Assembly: GCA_024103425.1 (NCBI GenBank)
Contig: JAGFIS010000007.1
Location: 89,649-153,648 of the forward strand
DNA from: Chitinophagaceae bacterium
GTDB lineage: Bacteria > Bacteroidota > Bacteroidia > Chitinophagales > Chitinophagaceae
Reading direction: 5' to 3'
DNA: 64,000 nt
Shown here: positions 39,420 to 49,694 of the stretch, one piece after another
How positions within the stretch are numbered: the stretch's first letter is position 1
How the letters are laid out: every line of letters starts with the position of its first letter
Program-made: the position numbers and the translations under genes
The notes under the pieces: model-generated
Database searches by the model: none
The model's input: the letters and a program-made list of their open reading frames with translations, nothing else
Told to the model about the DNA's origin: nothing

Positions 39420-40817
39420 TTAGTTATTTAATATTATTTCTCTAATCGGTTGTACCAATTCAGATATATCGCCTGCACCTGCTGTTACCAAAACATCTCC
39501 GTCTAATGCATGCGGCAGGCTGTTCTTATAATCCGTTTTTAACCACTTTAATAATTCTTCTTTTGTCTTTACTACTGCCCTGCCCTTCTCCATCGCATCA
39601 GATATCAATTCAGAACTTACATCATCAATCGGCTCTTCTCTTGCAGGGTAAACAGGTAACAGCACCACAGTATTGGCAATAGCCAAAGATTCTGCAAACT
39701 CTTCGTAGTAGTCGCGCGTACGGGTGTACAGATGGGGTTGAAAGATTACCGTCATCCATCTGTTGTTAAACAGGCTGCGCACACCGGTCAGCATGGCTTT
39801 CAACTCGGCGGGATGGTGAGCGTAATCATCAATATAAACTACTTTATTACCTGCTTCATCAGGGTTGATGATATATTCAAATCTGCGTTTGATGCCGATA
39901 AAAGCGGATACAGCTTCTTTGATTTTTTCTTCGTCAATCTTCAGTTCGTGGGCGATGCACACAGATGCAACCATATTCTCTACATTCACCATTCCGATCA
40001 TATTCAATCTAAATCCATCTATTCTCCATGAGGAAGACACTACATCAAAATGATAGCCCCCATTCTTCATAACAATGTTCTCTGCATACACATCAGCACT
40101 GTCATTCTGCAGCGAGTAACGGATACGCTTACCTGCAAAAGAACTTTTTATATCCAGACCAAACTTGTGAATCAGAACACCATCATCACTGATTCTTTCA
40201 GTAAACTCTCCGAATGCTCCCTTCATGTTCTCAAGACTGCCATACACTTCCAGGTGATCAGCTTCCATGGCTGAAATCACTGCGATATTGGGGTTCAGCT
40301 TCAGAAAGCTTCTGTCGTATTCATCTGCTTCCACCACATTTACATTGTTTTCACTTTTCCAATAGTTCGTACCGTAATTGATGGACATTCCTCCAAGAAA
40401 AGCATTGCAGCCATAACCACTATGACGCAGGATATGGGCTGTCATGGTGCTCATAGTCGTCTTACCATGTGTACCTGCGATGCAGATATTATATCCGCCT
40501 TTTGTAATCTCTTCCAACACCTCACTGCGCTTCTTCACGGCATACCCATTCTCACGATACCAGATAAGCTCAGCGTGATTACCCGGGATGGCAGGAGTAT
40601 ACACAACCAACTGCGCTTCCTTATCGAGCAGGTTAGTATCAGCCTCAAAATGTACAGATGCACCTTCTTCAATCAATTGCTCAATGTTGGGCGAAAGCGC
40701 TCTGTCGTATCCTTCAACCACCGCACCTCTCTCTAAGAAATACCTGGCAAGGGCACTCATACCTATTCCACCGATTCCGATGAAATAAACACGCGATATG
40801 TTGGTATCTCCTGTCAT
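39420..40817 (-). CDS. murC: UDP-N-acetylmuramate--L-alanine ligase MurC
   Basis: A 465-residue Mur ligase that adds L-Ala to UDP-MurNAc. The N-terminal Rossmann motif is FIGIGGIGMSALARYFL, the ATP loop is GTHGKTTMSTM (about 114-124), and the EADEYDRSFL and DDYAHHPAEL signatures of MurC are present. Standard length. murG stops directly against its ATG with no gap (TAAATG), and ftsQ follows after 3 bp. Confidence 0.97.
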   Translation of the reverse strand: MTGDTNISRVYFIGIGGIGMSALARYFLERGAVVEGYDRALSPNIEQLIEEGASVHFEADTNLLDKEAQLVVYTPAIPGNHAELIWYRENGYAVKKRSEVLEEITKGGYNICIAGTHGKTTMSTMTAHILRHSGYGCNAFLGGMSINYGTNYWKSENNVNVVEADEYDRSFLKLNPNIAVISAMEADHLEVYGSLENMKGAFGEFTERISDDGVLIHKFGLDIKSSFAGKRIRYSLQNDSADVYAENIVMKNGGYHFDVVSSSWRIDGFRLNMIGMVNVENMVASVCIAHELKIDEEKIKEAVSAFIGIKRRFEYIINPDEAGNKVVYIDDYAHHPAELKAMLTGVRSLFNNRWMTVIFQPHLYTRTRDYYEEFAESLAIANTVVLLPVYPAREEPIDDVSSELISDAMEKGRAVVKTKEELLKWLKTDYKNSLPHALDGDVLVTAGAGDISELVQPIREIILNN

Positions 40818-41924
40818 TTACGATTTTAAATTATTTAGAATCTCCCGGGCTATTAATGTATCTGCATCCTTTACAGCAAGCAGACCAATATTGTTTTCCA
40901 GTTTTTTTACCTCGGCTTCATCACTCATCAACTTCAACAGTTGCGGCATCAGTTCTTGCTTCACGTCGCGATCAGCAATCATCACAGCAGCCTGTTTATC
41001 CACCAAAGCTCTGGCATTGACAGTCTGATGATCCTCAGCAGCATAAGGGTACGGAATTAAAATGCTTGCTTTATTTTGGATCTTCAGTTCTGCTATTGTC
41101 ATGGCCCCCGCTCTTGCTACTACTACGTCTGCCGCACCGTAGGCTTTTCTCATGTCACCGATGAAGGGCTGGCACCAAACCCCCTTATATTCCTCATTCG
41201 GAAAATTGACATCTTGCTTAAAATTCTTTCCCGTCTGCCAGATCAACTGGATGTCTTCTTTTTTGAACGCATCGAGGTTTGCCTGAATCGCTTCGTTAAT
41301 ACTCTTTGCACCAAGGCTACCGCCAATCGCCAAAACCGTTTTCTTATCCGGCTGTAACCCGAAAATCTTTATTGCTTCTCCCTTACCGACCTTATCTGAT
41401 AGTTCAGCTCTCACCGGATTCCCCGTTACTACTAATTTGTCTTTTGGAAAATATTTTTCCATTCCATCACTTGCCACAAATATTTTGGTCGCTTTCTTAC
41501 CAATCATCATATTACTTCTTCCGGCCAGCGAGTTACTCTCGTGAATAAAACTTGGAATACCACATGACTGTGCATACCGCAACACCGGAAAACTTGAGTA
41601 GCCGCCCACTCCGACAACAGCATCCGGTTTAAACTTCTTGAAGATGCTCCTAACCTGAAAGAAACTTGCAATCAGCTTAAACGGCAGCGACCAATTCTTC
41701 CACAATGTGCTGCGATTAAAACCTGCTATGGTTAATCCGATAATCTTATACCCTGCCTCAGGCACTCGTTGCATCTCCATTCTGGTCTTGTCACCGACAT
41801 ACAAAATCTCGACGGCGGGTTGCAGGCGCTGTAAAGCACCTGCAATGGCCAGCCCGGGGAATATATGTCCGCCGGTTCCACCTCCTGCTATAATGACTTT
41901 AATATGTTTACCGGCATTTGTCAT
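40818..41924 (-). CDS. murG: UDP-GlcNAc:lipid I N-acetylglucosaminyltransferase MurG
   Basis: A 368-residue peripheral membrane GT28 enzyme that turns lipid I into lipid II. The first glycine loop is IAGGGTGGHIFPGLAIA, the second is VGVGGYSSFPVL, and the UDP-GlcNAc region has GGSLGAKSINE and VVARAGAMTIAEL, with the later PYPYAAEDHQTVNA. The start overlaps the ftsW stop by 4 bp (ATGA), so the two are coupled. Confidence 0.97.
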   Translation of the reverse strand: MTNAGKHIKVIIAGGGTGGHIFPGLAIAGALQRLQPAVEILYVGDKTRMEMQRVPEAGYKIIGLTIAGFNRSTLWKNWSLPFKLIASFFQVRSIFKKFKPDAVVGVGGYSSFPVLRYAQSCGIPSFIHESNSLAGRSNMMIGKKATKIFVASDGMEKYFPKDKLVVTGNPVRAELSDKVGKGEAIKIFGLQPDKKTVLAIGGSLGAKSINEAIQANLDAFKKEDIQLIWQTGKNFKQDVNFPNEEYKGVWCQPFIGDMRKAYGAADVVVARAGAMTIAELKIQNKASILIPYPYAAEDHQTVNARALVDKQAAVMIADRDVKQELMPQLLKLMSDEAEVKKLENNIGLLAVKDADTLIAREILNNLKS

Positions 41925-43216
41925 GCTTCGTTTGTTTCATTTTTTGTTTGGTCATCATCTATAGCTACAGGCACTTCCTGCATAGCCACTTTTCCTTCCA
42001 TCTGTTCTACGTTGCGCGCAACAGACAGAATAATTCCGATTGCAGCACATGTGAAGAGTAAACTGCTTCCCCCCATACTGACTAAAGGCAACGTAACTCC
42101 GGTCGTAGGAAACAGGTGTACGTTCACCGCCATATTTACCATTGCCTGAATCACTAAAGTGAAGCTCAATGCAACTGCAAGGAACGCCCCGAAGGCATAA
42201 GGACATCGCTGGAATATTCTAATACTTCGATATAGGAACAATAAGTAAATCAGCATAATAATGGCACCTCCTATCAGTCCGTACTCTTCAATAATTACAG
42301 CGTAGATAAAATCACTGTACGGGTGAGGCAGGAAGTTTCTTTGCTCACTTTTTCCGGGTCCTTTTCCTAATACACCACCGGTAGCAATAGCGATTTTTGC
42401 CTGCTGAATCTGGTAAGAACCTTCTGTATTATCTCCCGCTCTGAAGTTCTGGACTCTCTTAATCCAGGTTGGTATCCTTCCTGCAGAAAGGAATGCAGGT
42501 AATTCTTTCGAGGTCTTTGTTTCTGCATCATAATAATGCGATGCCACCATCACGAGCATCAAAACCGGTATGGCTGCGAGGCCAATAACTGCCATGATAT
42601 ATCTCATCCTTACACGACCAATGAACATTAACAACAGTGCGATCCCACCAATCAACACTGCCGTGGAAAGGTTGGCCGGTGCAATAAGTAAGCAAATAAT
42701 TCCCACCGGGATAATTAAAGGCAGGAAGCCCTTCTTGAAGTCCTTAATATCATTCTGGTGGCGGCTTAGCAACCTGCTCAGATAGATGAACAGCGCCAGC
42801 TTTGCCAGGTCTGATGTTTGGAAAGTAAGGTTAATGACAGGTAACTTAATCCACCTGCTCGCATCATTGATATTACTGCCATACTTAAGCGTATATATCA
42901 ACAAAGGAATACAAAGGAAAAACAGGACCGTCGCTATCCGCGAATAAAAAGTATAGTTGACCCTGTGCGCAAAGTAAATGATGATAACTCCAAGAAAGAT
43001 ATACCCGATCTGGCGGAACAGGTAACTCTCTGTGCTCTTATTCATTTTATATGCCAGCGAACCGATACTGCTATAGACAACTAAAATACTGATCATGGTC
43101 AGCAAAATCACGATAGCCCAGATGACTTTGTCGCCTCTGGTGCGCTGCCACAGTTTTGTAGCAGCTATCTCGGCTTTCCGAACCCCTGATACTTTAATAT
43201 TTTCTGTTGCCTCCAT
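41921..43216 (-). CDS. ftsW: Septal peptidoglycan polymerase FtsW (SEDS family)
   Basis: A 431-residue SEDS glycosyltransferase with about ten membrane segments. It polymerises lipid II at the septum in complex with FtsI. Family marks include SSIGSLAYK, the segment around FQTSDLAKLALFIYLSRLL (the catalytic Asp region follows in the loop NDIKDFKKGFLPL), GVLGKGPGKSEQRNFLPH and the end-of-protein FPTTGVTLPLVSMGGSSLL. The Bacteroidota-type loop around YDAETKTSKELPAF is longer than in E. coli. It lies between murD (12-bp gap) and murG (4-bp overlap). Confidence 0.96.
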   Translation of the reverse strand: MEATENIKVSGVRKAEIAATKLWQRTRGDKVIWAIVILLTMISILVVYSSIGSLAYKMNKSTESYLFRQIGYIFLGVIIIYFAHRVNYTFYSRIATVLFFLCIPLLIYTLKYGSNINDASRWIKLPVINLTFQTSDLAKLALFIYLSRLLSRHQNDIKDFKKGFLPLIIPVGIICLLIAPANLSTAVLIGGIALLLMFIGRVRMRYIMAVIGLAAIPVLMLVMVASHYYDAETKTSKELPAFLSAGRIPTWIKRVQNFRAGDNTEGSYQIQQAKIAIATGGVLGKGPGKSEQRNFLPHPYSDFIYAVIIEEYGLIGGAIIMLIYLLFLYRSIRIFQRCPYAFGAFLAVALSFTLVIQAMVNMAVNVHLFPTTGVTLPLVSMGGSSLLFTCAAIGIILSVARNVEQMEGKVAMQEVPVAIDDDQTKNETNEA

Positions 43217-43228
43217 TCAATTATGGGT

Positions 43229-44569
43229 TTATAAGTTTCTCACGGCTTGCATAAACTGCGTGCCGCGATCTTCATAATTTTTAAACAGATCAAAACTGGC
43301 GCAGGCAGGCGATAAGAGCACGACATCACCTTTCTTAGCCATGGCAAAACTTTTCATTGCTGCTTCTTCTGCACTTCCGGCATCTGTAATTTGTTCAACG
43401 TCTTCTGCAAAAGCATCATGAATTTTCCGGTTGTCAACTCCAAGGCACACAATCGCTCTTACCTTTTCTCTTACCAGATCTGTCAGTATTCTGTAATCGT
43501 TGCCTTTATCAACTCCTCCGAGGATCAATACTACCGGCTTGTTCATGCTCTCCAAAGCATACCAGGTACTGTTGACATTGGTAGCCTTACTGTCGTTAAT
43601 AAATTCTACCCCACCAATGGTAACTACCGGCTGCATTCTGTGCTCTAAACTCTCCATCGTAGCCAGCGCATCTCTCACACTTTCTTTCTTTACACCCAGA
43701 GCTACTGCTGCCAGCGATGCCGCCATTGAGTTGTATTTATTGTGATTGCCTTTAAGAGCAAAGTCTTCGACACTCATCTTTACTACCTCATCCCTAAACC
43801 TCATATTCATTTCGTATTCGCTCATAAAGGCTCCTACTTTAATTTTGTTTCTCATACTGATTGGTAATGCTTTTACAGGGTTCAAAAATTTTTCAAGATG
43901 TTGCATGGTTACTGCATCATCCATGTTATAAATAAATACATCCTCCTTCGTCTGATTACGGATAATATTAAACTTGCTCGCCACATAATTCTCTAACTTG
44001 TATCCGTACCTATCCAGATGATCTTCTGTGATGTTAGTCAGCACAGCTACATCGGGCCTGAAGGCTTTGATATCATCCAACTGAAAAGAACTTATCTCAA
44101 CTACATAGTACTCTTTCGGATCTTCAACTACCTGTCTCGCAAACGAATGCCCCACATTGCCACATAATGCTGCATCCATTCTTGCTGTCTTCAAAATGTG
44201 ATAGAGCAGTGTGGAAGTTGTTGTCTTTCCGTTGCTTCCCGTAACCGCGGCAATTTTGCTTTTGCCCTTGAAACGGTAAGCCCACTCTATCTCACTTATC
44301 AGTTCTGTCCCTTGTTCACGAATGATCTTCACCGGCAGAGCCGATTCCGGAATTCCTGGACTCTTAATAACCAGGTCAGTATTCTTCAGTTTTTCTTCCG
44401 AATGCCCACTCTCTTCAAAAGGAATCTGTAATCCAAAGAGCTCTTGTTTATGCAGGTCGGATATTTTTCCTGCATCGCTGACAAATACATCATATCCTTC
44501 CTTCGCCGCCAGCAGCGCCGCTCCTACGCCGCTTTCACCGGCACCAAGTATCAGCACATGCTTTTTCAT
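43229..44569 (-). CDS. murD: UDP-N-acetylmuramoyl-L-alanine--D-glutamate ligase MurD
   Basis: A 446-residue Mur ligase that adds D-Glu. N-terminal Rossmann loop ILGAGESGVGAALLA, ATP loop VTGSNGKTTTSTLLYHIL (about 109-126), VEISSFQLDD and NDSKATNVNSTWYALE signatures, and the LSPACASFDLFKNYEDRGTQF-type end expected of MurD (read as SPACASFD and FKNYEDRG). It begins after the largest internal gap of the cluster on this side, 117 bp after mraY, which carries a palindrome at 44586-44598. Confidence 0.97.
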   Translation of the reverse strand: MKKHVLILGAGESGVGAALLAAKEGYDVFVSDAGKISDLHKQELFGLQIPFEESGHSEEKLKNTDLVIKSPGIPESALPVKIIREQGTELISEIEWAYRFKGKSKIAAVTGSNGKTTTSTLLYHILKTARMDAALCGNVGHSFARQVVEDPKEYYVVEISSFQLDDIKAFRPDVAVLTNITEDHLDRYGYKLENYVASKFNIIRNQTKEDVFIYNMDDAVTMQHLEKFLNPVKALPISMRNKIKVGAFMSEYEMNMRFRDEVVKMSVEDFALKGNHNKYNSMAASLAAVALGVKKESVRDALATMESLEHRMQPVVTIGGVEFINDSKATNVNSTWYALESMNKPVVLILGGVDKGNDYRILTDLVREKVRAIVCLGVDNRKIHDAFAEDVEQITDAGSAEEAAMKSFAMAKKGDVVLLSPACASFDLFKNYEDRGTQFMQAVRNL

Positions 44570-44585
44570 AATTCAGCCTCCTGTC

Positions 44586-44598
44586 TTTGTCAGACAAA
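44586..44598 (-). promoter_or_regulatory. 13-bp palindrome upstream of murD
   Basis: TTTGTC-A-GACAAA is a perfect inverted repeat around one central base, 17-29 bp before the murD ATG in the 117-bp mraY-murD gap. Its minus strand is preceded by seven T residues. It could be an operator or a small hairpin that tunes murD expression. There is no direct evidence for a binding protein. Confidence 0.35.
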
Positions 44599-44686
44599 AA
44601 AATTGGTTCTTCAACGGTATGAACTTAATGGGTCAGGACTTGGTCTTCAAAGCGGACGGATTAACTACTTTCAACCAAATAATTCC

Positions 44687-45994
44687 TTACCTCAGTTTTA
44701 ATGTTACTAATGCCATTACAATCGCTATGACTGTAACAATCCAAAACCTCACTGCTATCTTACTCTCATGATATCCCAGCTTCTGATAATGATGGTGTAA
44801 CGGACTCATCAAAAACACTCTCTTTCCCTCGCCGTACCTTCGCTTCGTATATTTGAAATATCCTACCTGAATCATCACACTCAGATTTTCAACTAAAAAC
44901 ACCAGACAGAATATGGGTATCAATAATTCTTTTCTTACGATGAAGGCCAGAGAAGCGATGATACCTCCCAGCGCAAGGCTGCCCGTATCGCCCATGAACA
45001 CCTGGGCGGGATAAGCATTGTACCATAGGAAGCCTACACAAGCCCCCACAAAGGCCGCGACAAAAATGGATAGTTCTCCCATGTTAGGGATATACATGAT
45101 ATTCAGATAATCGGCGATGAAAACGTTACCGCTCACGAATACAAAAACTCCGAGCCCCATCCCGATCACTGCACTGACACCTGTCGCCAGTCCATCTAAT
45201 CCATCGGTGATATTGGCACCGTTACTTACCGCCGTAACAATAAATATGACGATCAGTATATATACTATATAGGTATAATCTTCCCACTTCTGTGGTAGTA
45301 GCTTCGCATAATTGAACTCGTGATTCTTCACAAAAGGAATCGTCGTGATTGGGGTCTTTACTGTTACAAACCTCTGTGTGATTCCATTTGTAATCACAGT
45401 ATCCTCTGCCACTTTGTGCTCTCCTCTTCCGTAAATAGTTGTTCCAGCAGAGGCTTTACTGCCAATAATTTCACGCTTCACGACAACATTCGGATTAAAG
45501 TACAGTGTAGCTCCAATAATCACTCCCAGAATAACCTGGCCTACAATCTTGAATCTCCCTGCCAACCCGTCGGCATCCTTCTTCTTGTACTCTACCCCCT
45601 GTTGTCTGGCACGGGTGCGAGCACGGATCTTAAGATAATCATCGAGGAAGCCTATTAAACCTAACCATACTGTAGAAAGTATCATCAGCCTGACGTAAAC
45701 CTTGGTAAGGTCGGCAAGCAATAATGTCGGGATCAGGATTCCTGCCAAGATAATTAAACCACCCATGGTAGGTGTTCCTTTCTTGCTTTCCTCGCCCTGC
45801 AAACCGAGTTCTCTTACAGATTCGCCGATCTGATTTTTCTTCAGCAAAAGAATTAGACGCTTACCATAAACCGTGGTTATTACGAGCGACAAGATGACGG
45901 CTAGCATTAAACGGAAAGTGGTAAACTGGAACACTCCACTGCCGGGAAACTTAATTCCACTCTTAGCTAACCAGTCAAACAGATGAAATAACAT
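44687..45994 (-). CDS. mraY: Phospho-N-acetylmuramoyl-pentapeptide-transferase MraY with Bacteroidota-type insertion
   Basis: A 435-residue membrane enzyme that loads phospho-MurNAc-pentapeptide on undecaprenyl phosphate to give lipid I. Motifs: GTPTMGGLIIL, GFLDDYLKI (catalytic Asp pair), NITDGLDGLATG, and MGDTGSLALGG, ending with the HHHYQ motif (SPLHHHYQKLG). E. coli MraY has 360 residues; the excess is mostly an insert of about 60 residues before the NITDGLDG loop (roughly 170-235). Six bp after murE. Confidence 0.97.
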   Translation of the reverse strand: MLFHLFDWLAKSGIKFPGSGVFQFTTFRLMLAVILSLVITTVYGKRLILLLKKNQIGESVRELGLQGEESKKGTPTMGGLIILAGILIPTLLLADLTKVYVRLMILSTVWLGLIGFLDDYLKIRARTRARQQGVEYKKKDADGLAGRFKIVGQVILGVIIGATLYFNPNVVVKREIIGSKASAGTTIYGRGEHKVAEDTVITNGITQRFVTVKTPITTIPFVKNHEFNYAKLLPQKWEDYTYIVYILIVIFIVTAVSNGANITDGLDGLATGVSAVIGMGLGVFVFVSGNVFIADYLNIMYIPNMGELSIFVAAFVGACVGFLWYNAYPAQVFMGDTGSLALGGIIASLAFIVRKELLIPIFCLVFLVENLSVMIQVGYFKYTKRRYGEGKRVFLMSPLHHHYQKLGYHESKIAVRFWIVTVIAIVMALVTLKLR

Positions 45995-46000
45995 TCCGGT

Positions 46001-47467
46001 TTATTTATCTAATAATTGAAACATTTCTATCAACACCTCTTTATCATCAAAATGATGTCTTACTCCTTTTATCTCCTGATACTTCTCGTGCCCCTTTCCT
46101 GCAATCAGCAGGATATCTCCGGGCTCTGTAAAACCAACTGCTGCCTTAATTCCTTCTCTCCTGTCGGTAATGGACAACGTCTTCTTTCGGGCAGTTACAG
46201 GTACTCCGGCTTCCATGTCTTTTATAATCGCAGCAGGATCTTCGCTGCGTGGATTGTCTGAAGTCAGGATTACTCTATCGCTATACTCACTCGCAACAGC
46301 AGCCATCTCCGGACGCTTAGTCTTATCGCGGTCTCCTCCACAACCAACTACAGTAACCACATGTTCATTACCTTTCTTGAGATTCCTGATAGTCGCCAAT
46401 ACATTCAACAAAGCATCGGGCGTGTGAGCATAGTCAACAATTCCCATCACCTTTTCTTTCGGTGATACGATATAATCAAACCTTCCCTCAGCTCCTTCGA
46501 GCAGGCTCATTTTTTCCAACACTTCATCTTTTTGCTGCCCCAAACAAATTGCTGCACCATAAACAGCCAGCAGATTATATGCGTTGAAAGCACCGATCAA
46601 ACGGAAATGAGCTTCCACATCGTTTATTGTAAGCTGAAGCCCCAGCAGAGAGTTATCTAAAATCTTTCCTTTGAAATCAGCCATACTCTTCAGGCTGTAC
46701 AAATACTTATGAGCTGAAGTGTTTTGCAACATTACAAGCCCGCGGCGGTCATCTGCATTAGAAAGAGCAAATGCAGAATCCGGTAAATCATCAAAAAATG
46801 ACTTCTTCACTCTGAGATACTCCTCAAAAGTCTTGTGGTAATCCAGATGGTCGTGTGAGATATTCGTGAAAATTCCTCCTGCAAACTTTAGTCCTGCAAT
46901 CCTGTGCTGATGAATGGCGTGAGAACTCACTTCCATAAACACATAGGAGCATCCGTCTTGGTACATCTGAGAAAGCATCTCATTTAATGATACCGGATCG
47001 GGAGTGGTATGCATGCTGGGATAAACCTTTTCTCCAATTTGATTCTGAACCGTGCTCAGCAAACCGCAGTGGTAACCCAAAGCGGTAAAGAGACGGAACA
47101 GTAAGGTGGCCACTGTTGTCTTTCCGTTTGTCCCGGTTACCCCGACGAGTTTCATATGCTCAGAGGGCATATCGTAAAAACTATGCGCTATAACTCCGGC
47201 AGCAATTGCTGAATTTTCTACCTGAACATAAGTCACCCTATCGTTCAGACTATAGGGCATTTGCTCACAAACAATAACATCTGCTCCCTTTTCAATTGCA
47301 GAGCCTATGTACTTATGGCCGTCAGTTGATGTGCCTGAAATAGCAATAAAACAGGTTCCTGTCGATGCCTGTCTTGAGTCAATCAGAACATGAGTCACCT
47401 CTACAGTATCGCTACCCTTCAGTTGCAAAAGCTTCACACCCTGTAATATGTCCTTCAATACTGCCAT
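46001..47467 (-). CDS. murE: UDP-MurNAc-tripeptide synthetase MurE (meso-diaminopimelate type)
   Basis: A 488-residue Mur ligase that adds the third residue of the stem peptide. ATP loop TGTNGKTT (111-118), HTTPDP substrate loop, EVSSHAIHQHR and the lysine region VKKSFF (221-226) for carbamylation. The specificity motif is DNPR (404-407), the meso-diaminopimelate form; lysine enzymes have a different motif. This organism therefore makes mDAP-type peptidoglycan. The start overlaps the ftsI stop by one base (TGATG). Confidence 0.96.
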   Translation of the reverse strand: MAVLKDILQGVKLLQLKGSDTVEVTHVLIDSRQASTGTCFIAISGTSTDGHKYIGSAIEKGADVIVCEQMPYSLNDRVTYVQVENSAIAAGVIAHSFYDMPSEHMKLVGVTGTNGKTTVATLLFRLFTALGYHCGLLSTVQNQIGEKVYPSMHTTPDPVSLNEMLSQMYQDGCSYVFMEVSSHAIHQHRIAGLKFAGGIFTNISHDHLDYHKTFEEYLRVKKSFFDDLPDSAFALSNADDRRGLVMLQNTSAHKYLYSLKSMADFKGKILDNSLLGLQLTINDVEAHFRLIGAFNAYNLLAVYGAAICLGQQKDEVLEKMSLLEGAEGRFDYIVSPKEKVMGIVDYAHTPDALLNVLATIRNLKKGNEHVVTVVGCGGDRDKTKRPEMAAVASEYSDRVILTSDNPRSEDPAAIIKDMEAGVPVTARKKTLSITDRREGIKAAVGFTEPGDILLIAGKGHEKYQEIKGVRHHFDDKEVLIEMFQLLDK

Positions 47468-49587
47468 CAGTTGAGCACCAGATTTATCGTTTGTCCTTTA
47501 TTATATGCTGAGTTAGCCGCAATAGACTGGTTAGTTACTTTTCCCCGTCCGGAGAAAGAAACTTTCAAGCCCATATTTTCTAACAGATACAATGCATCTT
47601 TCAATCCCATTCCAGTCACATCAGGTATAACCGACTTTCCACCTGACACAGGATTTGCCACCGAACTTGCAGCAGTATTCTCCAGGTAAACACTCGTCCA
47701 CTGCTGATCCCCATTCGTCCGTTCATGGTTATATTTCAAAGTCGTAAACAGGTTGTTCAAATCGTTGGTCATTCCGGCTACACGCTGAAAACTGTTAGTA
47801 CTTCTAACTACAATTTCAGAAACAGGTTTTTTCGCGATCCGGGTAGCGTAAATTTTATCTGCTACCTCTCTGAATACAGGACCTGCGACTGTACCACCGT
47901 ACGCCCACTTAGAGTCTCTTCCATTTTGAATCACCACAGCTATGGTATATTCAGGATTATCATAGGGGAAGAATCCCATAAAAGCTGACTGATAAATTTT
48001 ATTACCCTTATTATATCCACGGTTATCCATTGCTGTTACTGCGGTTCCTGTCTTACCTCCGAAGAGATACTCTTCACTTCTCAATGCCCTTGCAGTCCCG
48101 TGCTTGCTCTCTACAACCTCCAGCAGACAAGCCTTAGCTTTTGCAATGGTTGCATCACTGAACATCTTATCAACAAGTACCTCCGGCTTGAATTCCTGTA
48201 CTACCGTACCCAGTTCGTTTATGGAACTTACCAGATACGGCTTCATCATTTTACCATTATTAGCAACAGCATTGTACACCATCATCATCTGAAGAGGGGT
48301 AACCAACTCTTCATATCCATGTGCCATAAAGGGGATTGTAGTCTTTGCCCAGTGCTTACTTGTAGGTTCCTTGATATAAGGTGCTGCCGTACCCATGATA
48401 TCAATTCCTGAGCGCTGATCCAGCCGCATTCTCTTAAGATGATTGATATACTTTGAAGGCTGATTGTGATAATATTGATCGGCCAGCTTGGCAAAAGCCA
48501 CATTACTGGACATGGCGAATGCTTCTTTCACTGTCACCCTACCGGTGCCTTTATGAGAATCGCGGATAGTGAGTCCGTAGAATGTCTTGGCGCCGCCTTC
48601 GCAGTCTACTATAGATGAGGTATCCACATACTTGTCTTCGAGAAGTGCCAGCAGAGTAGTCAGTTTAAATACAGAGCCGGGCTCAGTCCTCTTTCCCAGC
48701 CCATAGTTGTAATCTTCCCAATACTGACCATTAGGCATTCTTCCTAAATTGGCAATTGCCCTGATCTTACCGGTCTTCACTTCCATTACAATGCAGGTGC
48801 CGTGAAGCGAGTTGTTCTCCTGCATCATTTTCAGAAGAGCATTTTCTGCAACATCCTGGATGTAGGTATCGATATTAGTTACTACATCTTTACCGTTTTC
48901 AGGATCTATCTCGGCACCGTCCACAGGAATATAAGCGCCTGCGGCATAGCGGACGAGTTTCTGTCCTGTTTCACCCCTGAGCACACTGTCAAATGAGCGC
49001 TCAAGGCCTACATTACGGCTGGTATCTCCTCTGGACAAACCAATGGTACGGTTAGCGAGTAATCCGAACGGATTCACACGGTTATCGCGAACTTCAACGA
49101 TAAATCCGCTCCTGTTTCTACCCTGCCTGATCAGCGGAAATTCGCGAAGTTGCTTATAGTCTTCGAAAGATACGCGCTTTTTAAAGCTGTAGTACCTCAA
49201 CTTCTTCTTATACCCATCCTGCAGTTTCTTTTTGTAAACTGCAGGAGAGGCATCTTTAAAAAGTTGGGACAGATTGTAACTCAGCGAATCGAGATTGGAG
49301 TAAAATCTCTTGCCTTCTTTTTCCCTGAGGCCATCTGCTCCGAAATCGATATAGATATCAAAAATCGGGATGGAAGTACTCAGCATGTTACCATCGGCAC
49401 TGTAGATTGTTCCTCGTTCAGCCTCTGTCTTAATATACTTCAGATGCTGTTTGTCGGCAAGGTCTTTCCAATAATCGCCTTGTACGTTTTGGATGTAGAT
49501 GACTTTTCCCAGGATCACGATTCCTAAAACTATCATGCCAAGAAAGCATAGATAGACCCTCCACAATATGTCTTTCTTTATATCCAA
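47467..49587 (-). CDS. ftsI: Septal transpeptidase FtsI (PBP3-like) with C-terminal PASTA domain
   Basis: A 706-residue class B penicillin-binding protein. Membrane anchor at about 11-31, pedestal domain to about 220, then transpeptidase domain with SxxK (S305-K308 in PGSVFKLTT), SxN (S360-N362 in AMSSNVAF) and KTG (512-514 in GGKTGTA). One PASTA domain (about 645-706, VIPDVTGMGLKDALYLL) ends the protein; E. coli FtsI lacks it. The start codon is TTG: an in-frame TAA lies five codons upstream, and the next ATG (residue 18) would cut the membrane anchor. It cross-links septal peptidoglycan with FtsW. Confidence 0.95.
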   Translation of the reverse strand: MDIKKDILWRVYLCFLGMIVLGIVILGKVIYIQNVQGDYWKDLADKQHLKYIKTEAERGTIYSADGNMLSTSIPIFDIYIDFGADGLREKEGKRFYSNLDSLSYNLSQLFKDASPAVYKKKLQDGYKKKLRYYSFKKRVSFEDYKQLREFPLIRQGRNRSGFIVEVRDNRVNPFGLLANRTIGLSRGDTSRNVGLERSFDSVLRGETGQKLVRYAAGAYIPVDGAEIDPENGKDVVTNIDTYIQDVAENALLKMMQENNSLHGTCIVMEVKTGKIRAIANLGRMPNGQYWEDYNYGLGKRTEPGSVFKLTTLLALLEDKYVDTSSIVDCEGGAKTFYGLTIRDSHKGTGRVTVKEAFAMSSNVAFAKLADQYYHNQPSKYINHLKRMRLDQRSGIDIMGTAAPYIKEPTSKHWAKTTIPFMAHGYEELVTPLQMMMVYNAVANNGKMMKPYLVSSINELGTVVQEFKPEVLVDKMFSDATIAKAKACLLEVVESKHGTARALRSEEYLFGGKTGTAVTAMDNRGYNKGNKIYQSAFMGFFPYDNPEYTIAVVIQNGRDSKWAYGGTVAGPVFREVADKIYATRIAKKPVSEIVVRSTNSFQRVAGMTNDLNNLFTTLKYNHERTNGDQQWTSVYLENTAASSVANPVSGGKSVIPDVTGMGLKDALYLLENMGLKVSFSGRGKVTNQSIAANSAYNKGQTINLVLN

Positions 49588-49694
49588 TTTAATGGGTTAG
49601 TCAAATACGGGTTTAGTTTTAATAGGGGTTACGCTCCTTACTTAATTTTTTCTCTTCCTCTTCTTCTCTCCGCACATTAAGCTTTCCAATCTCA

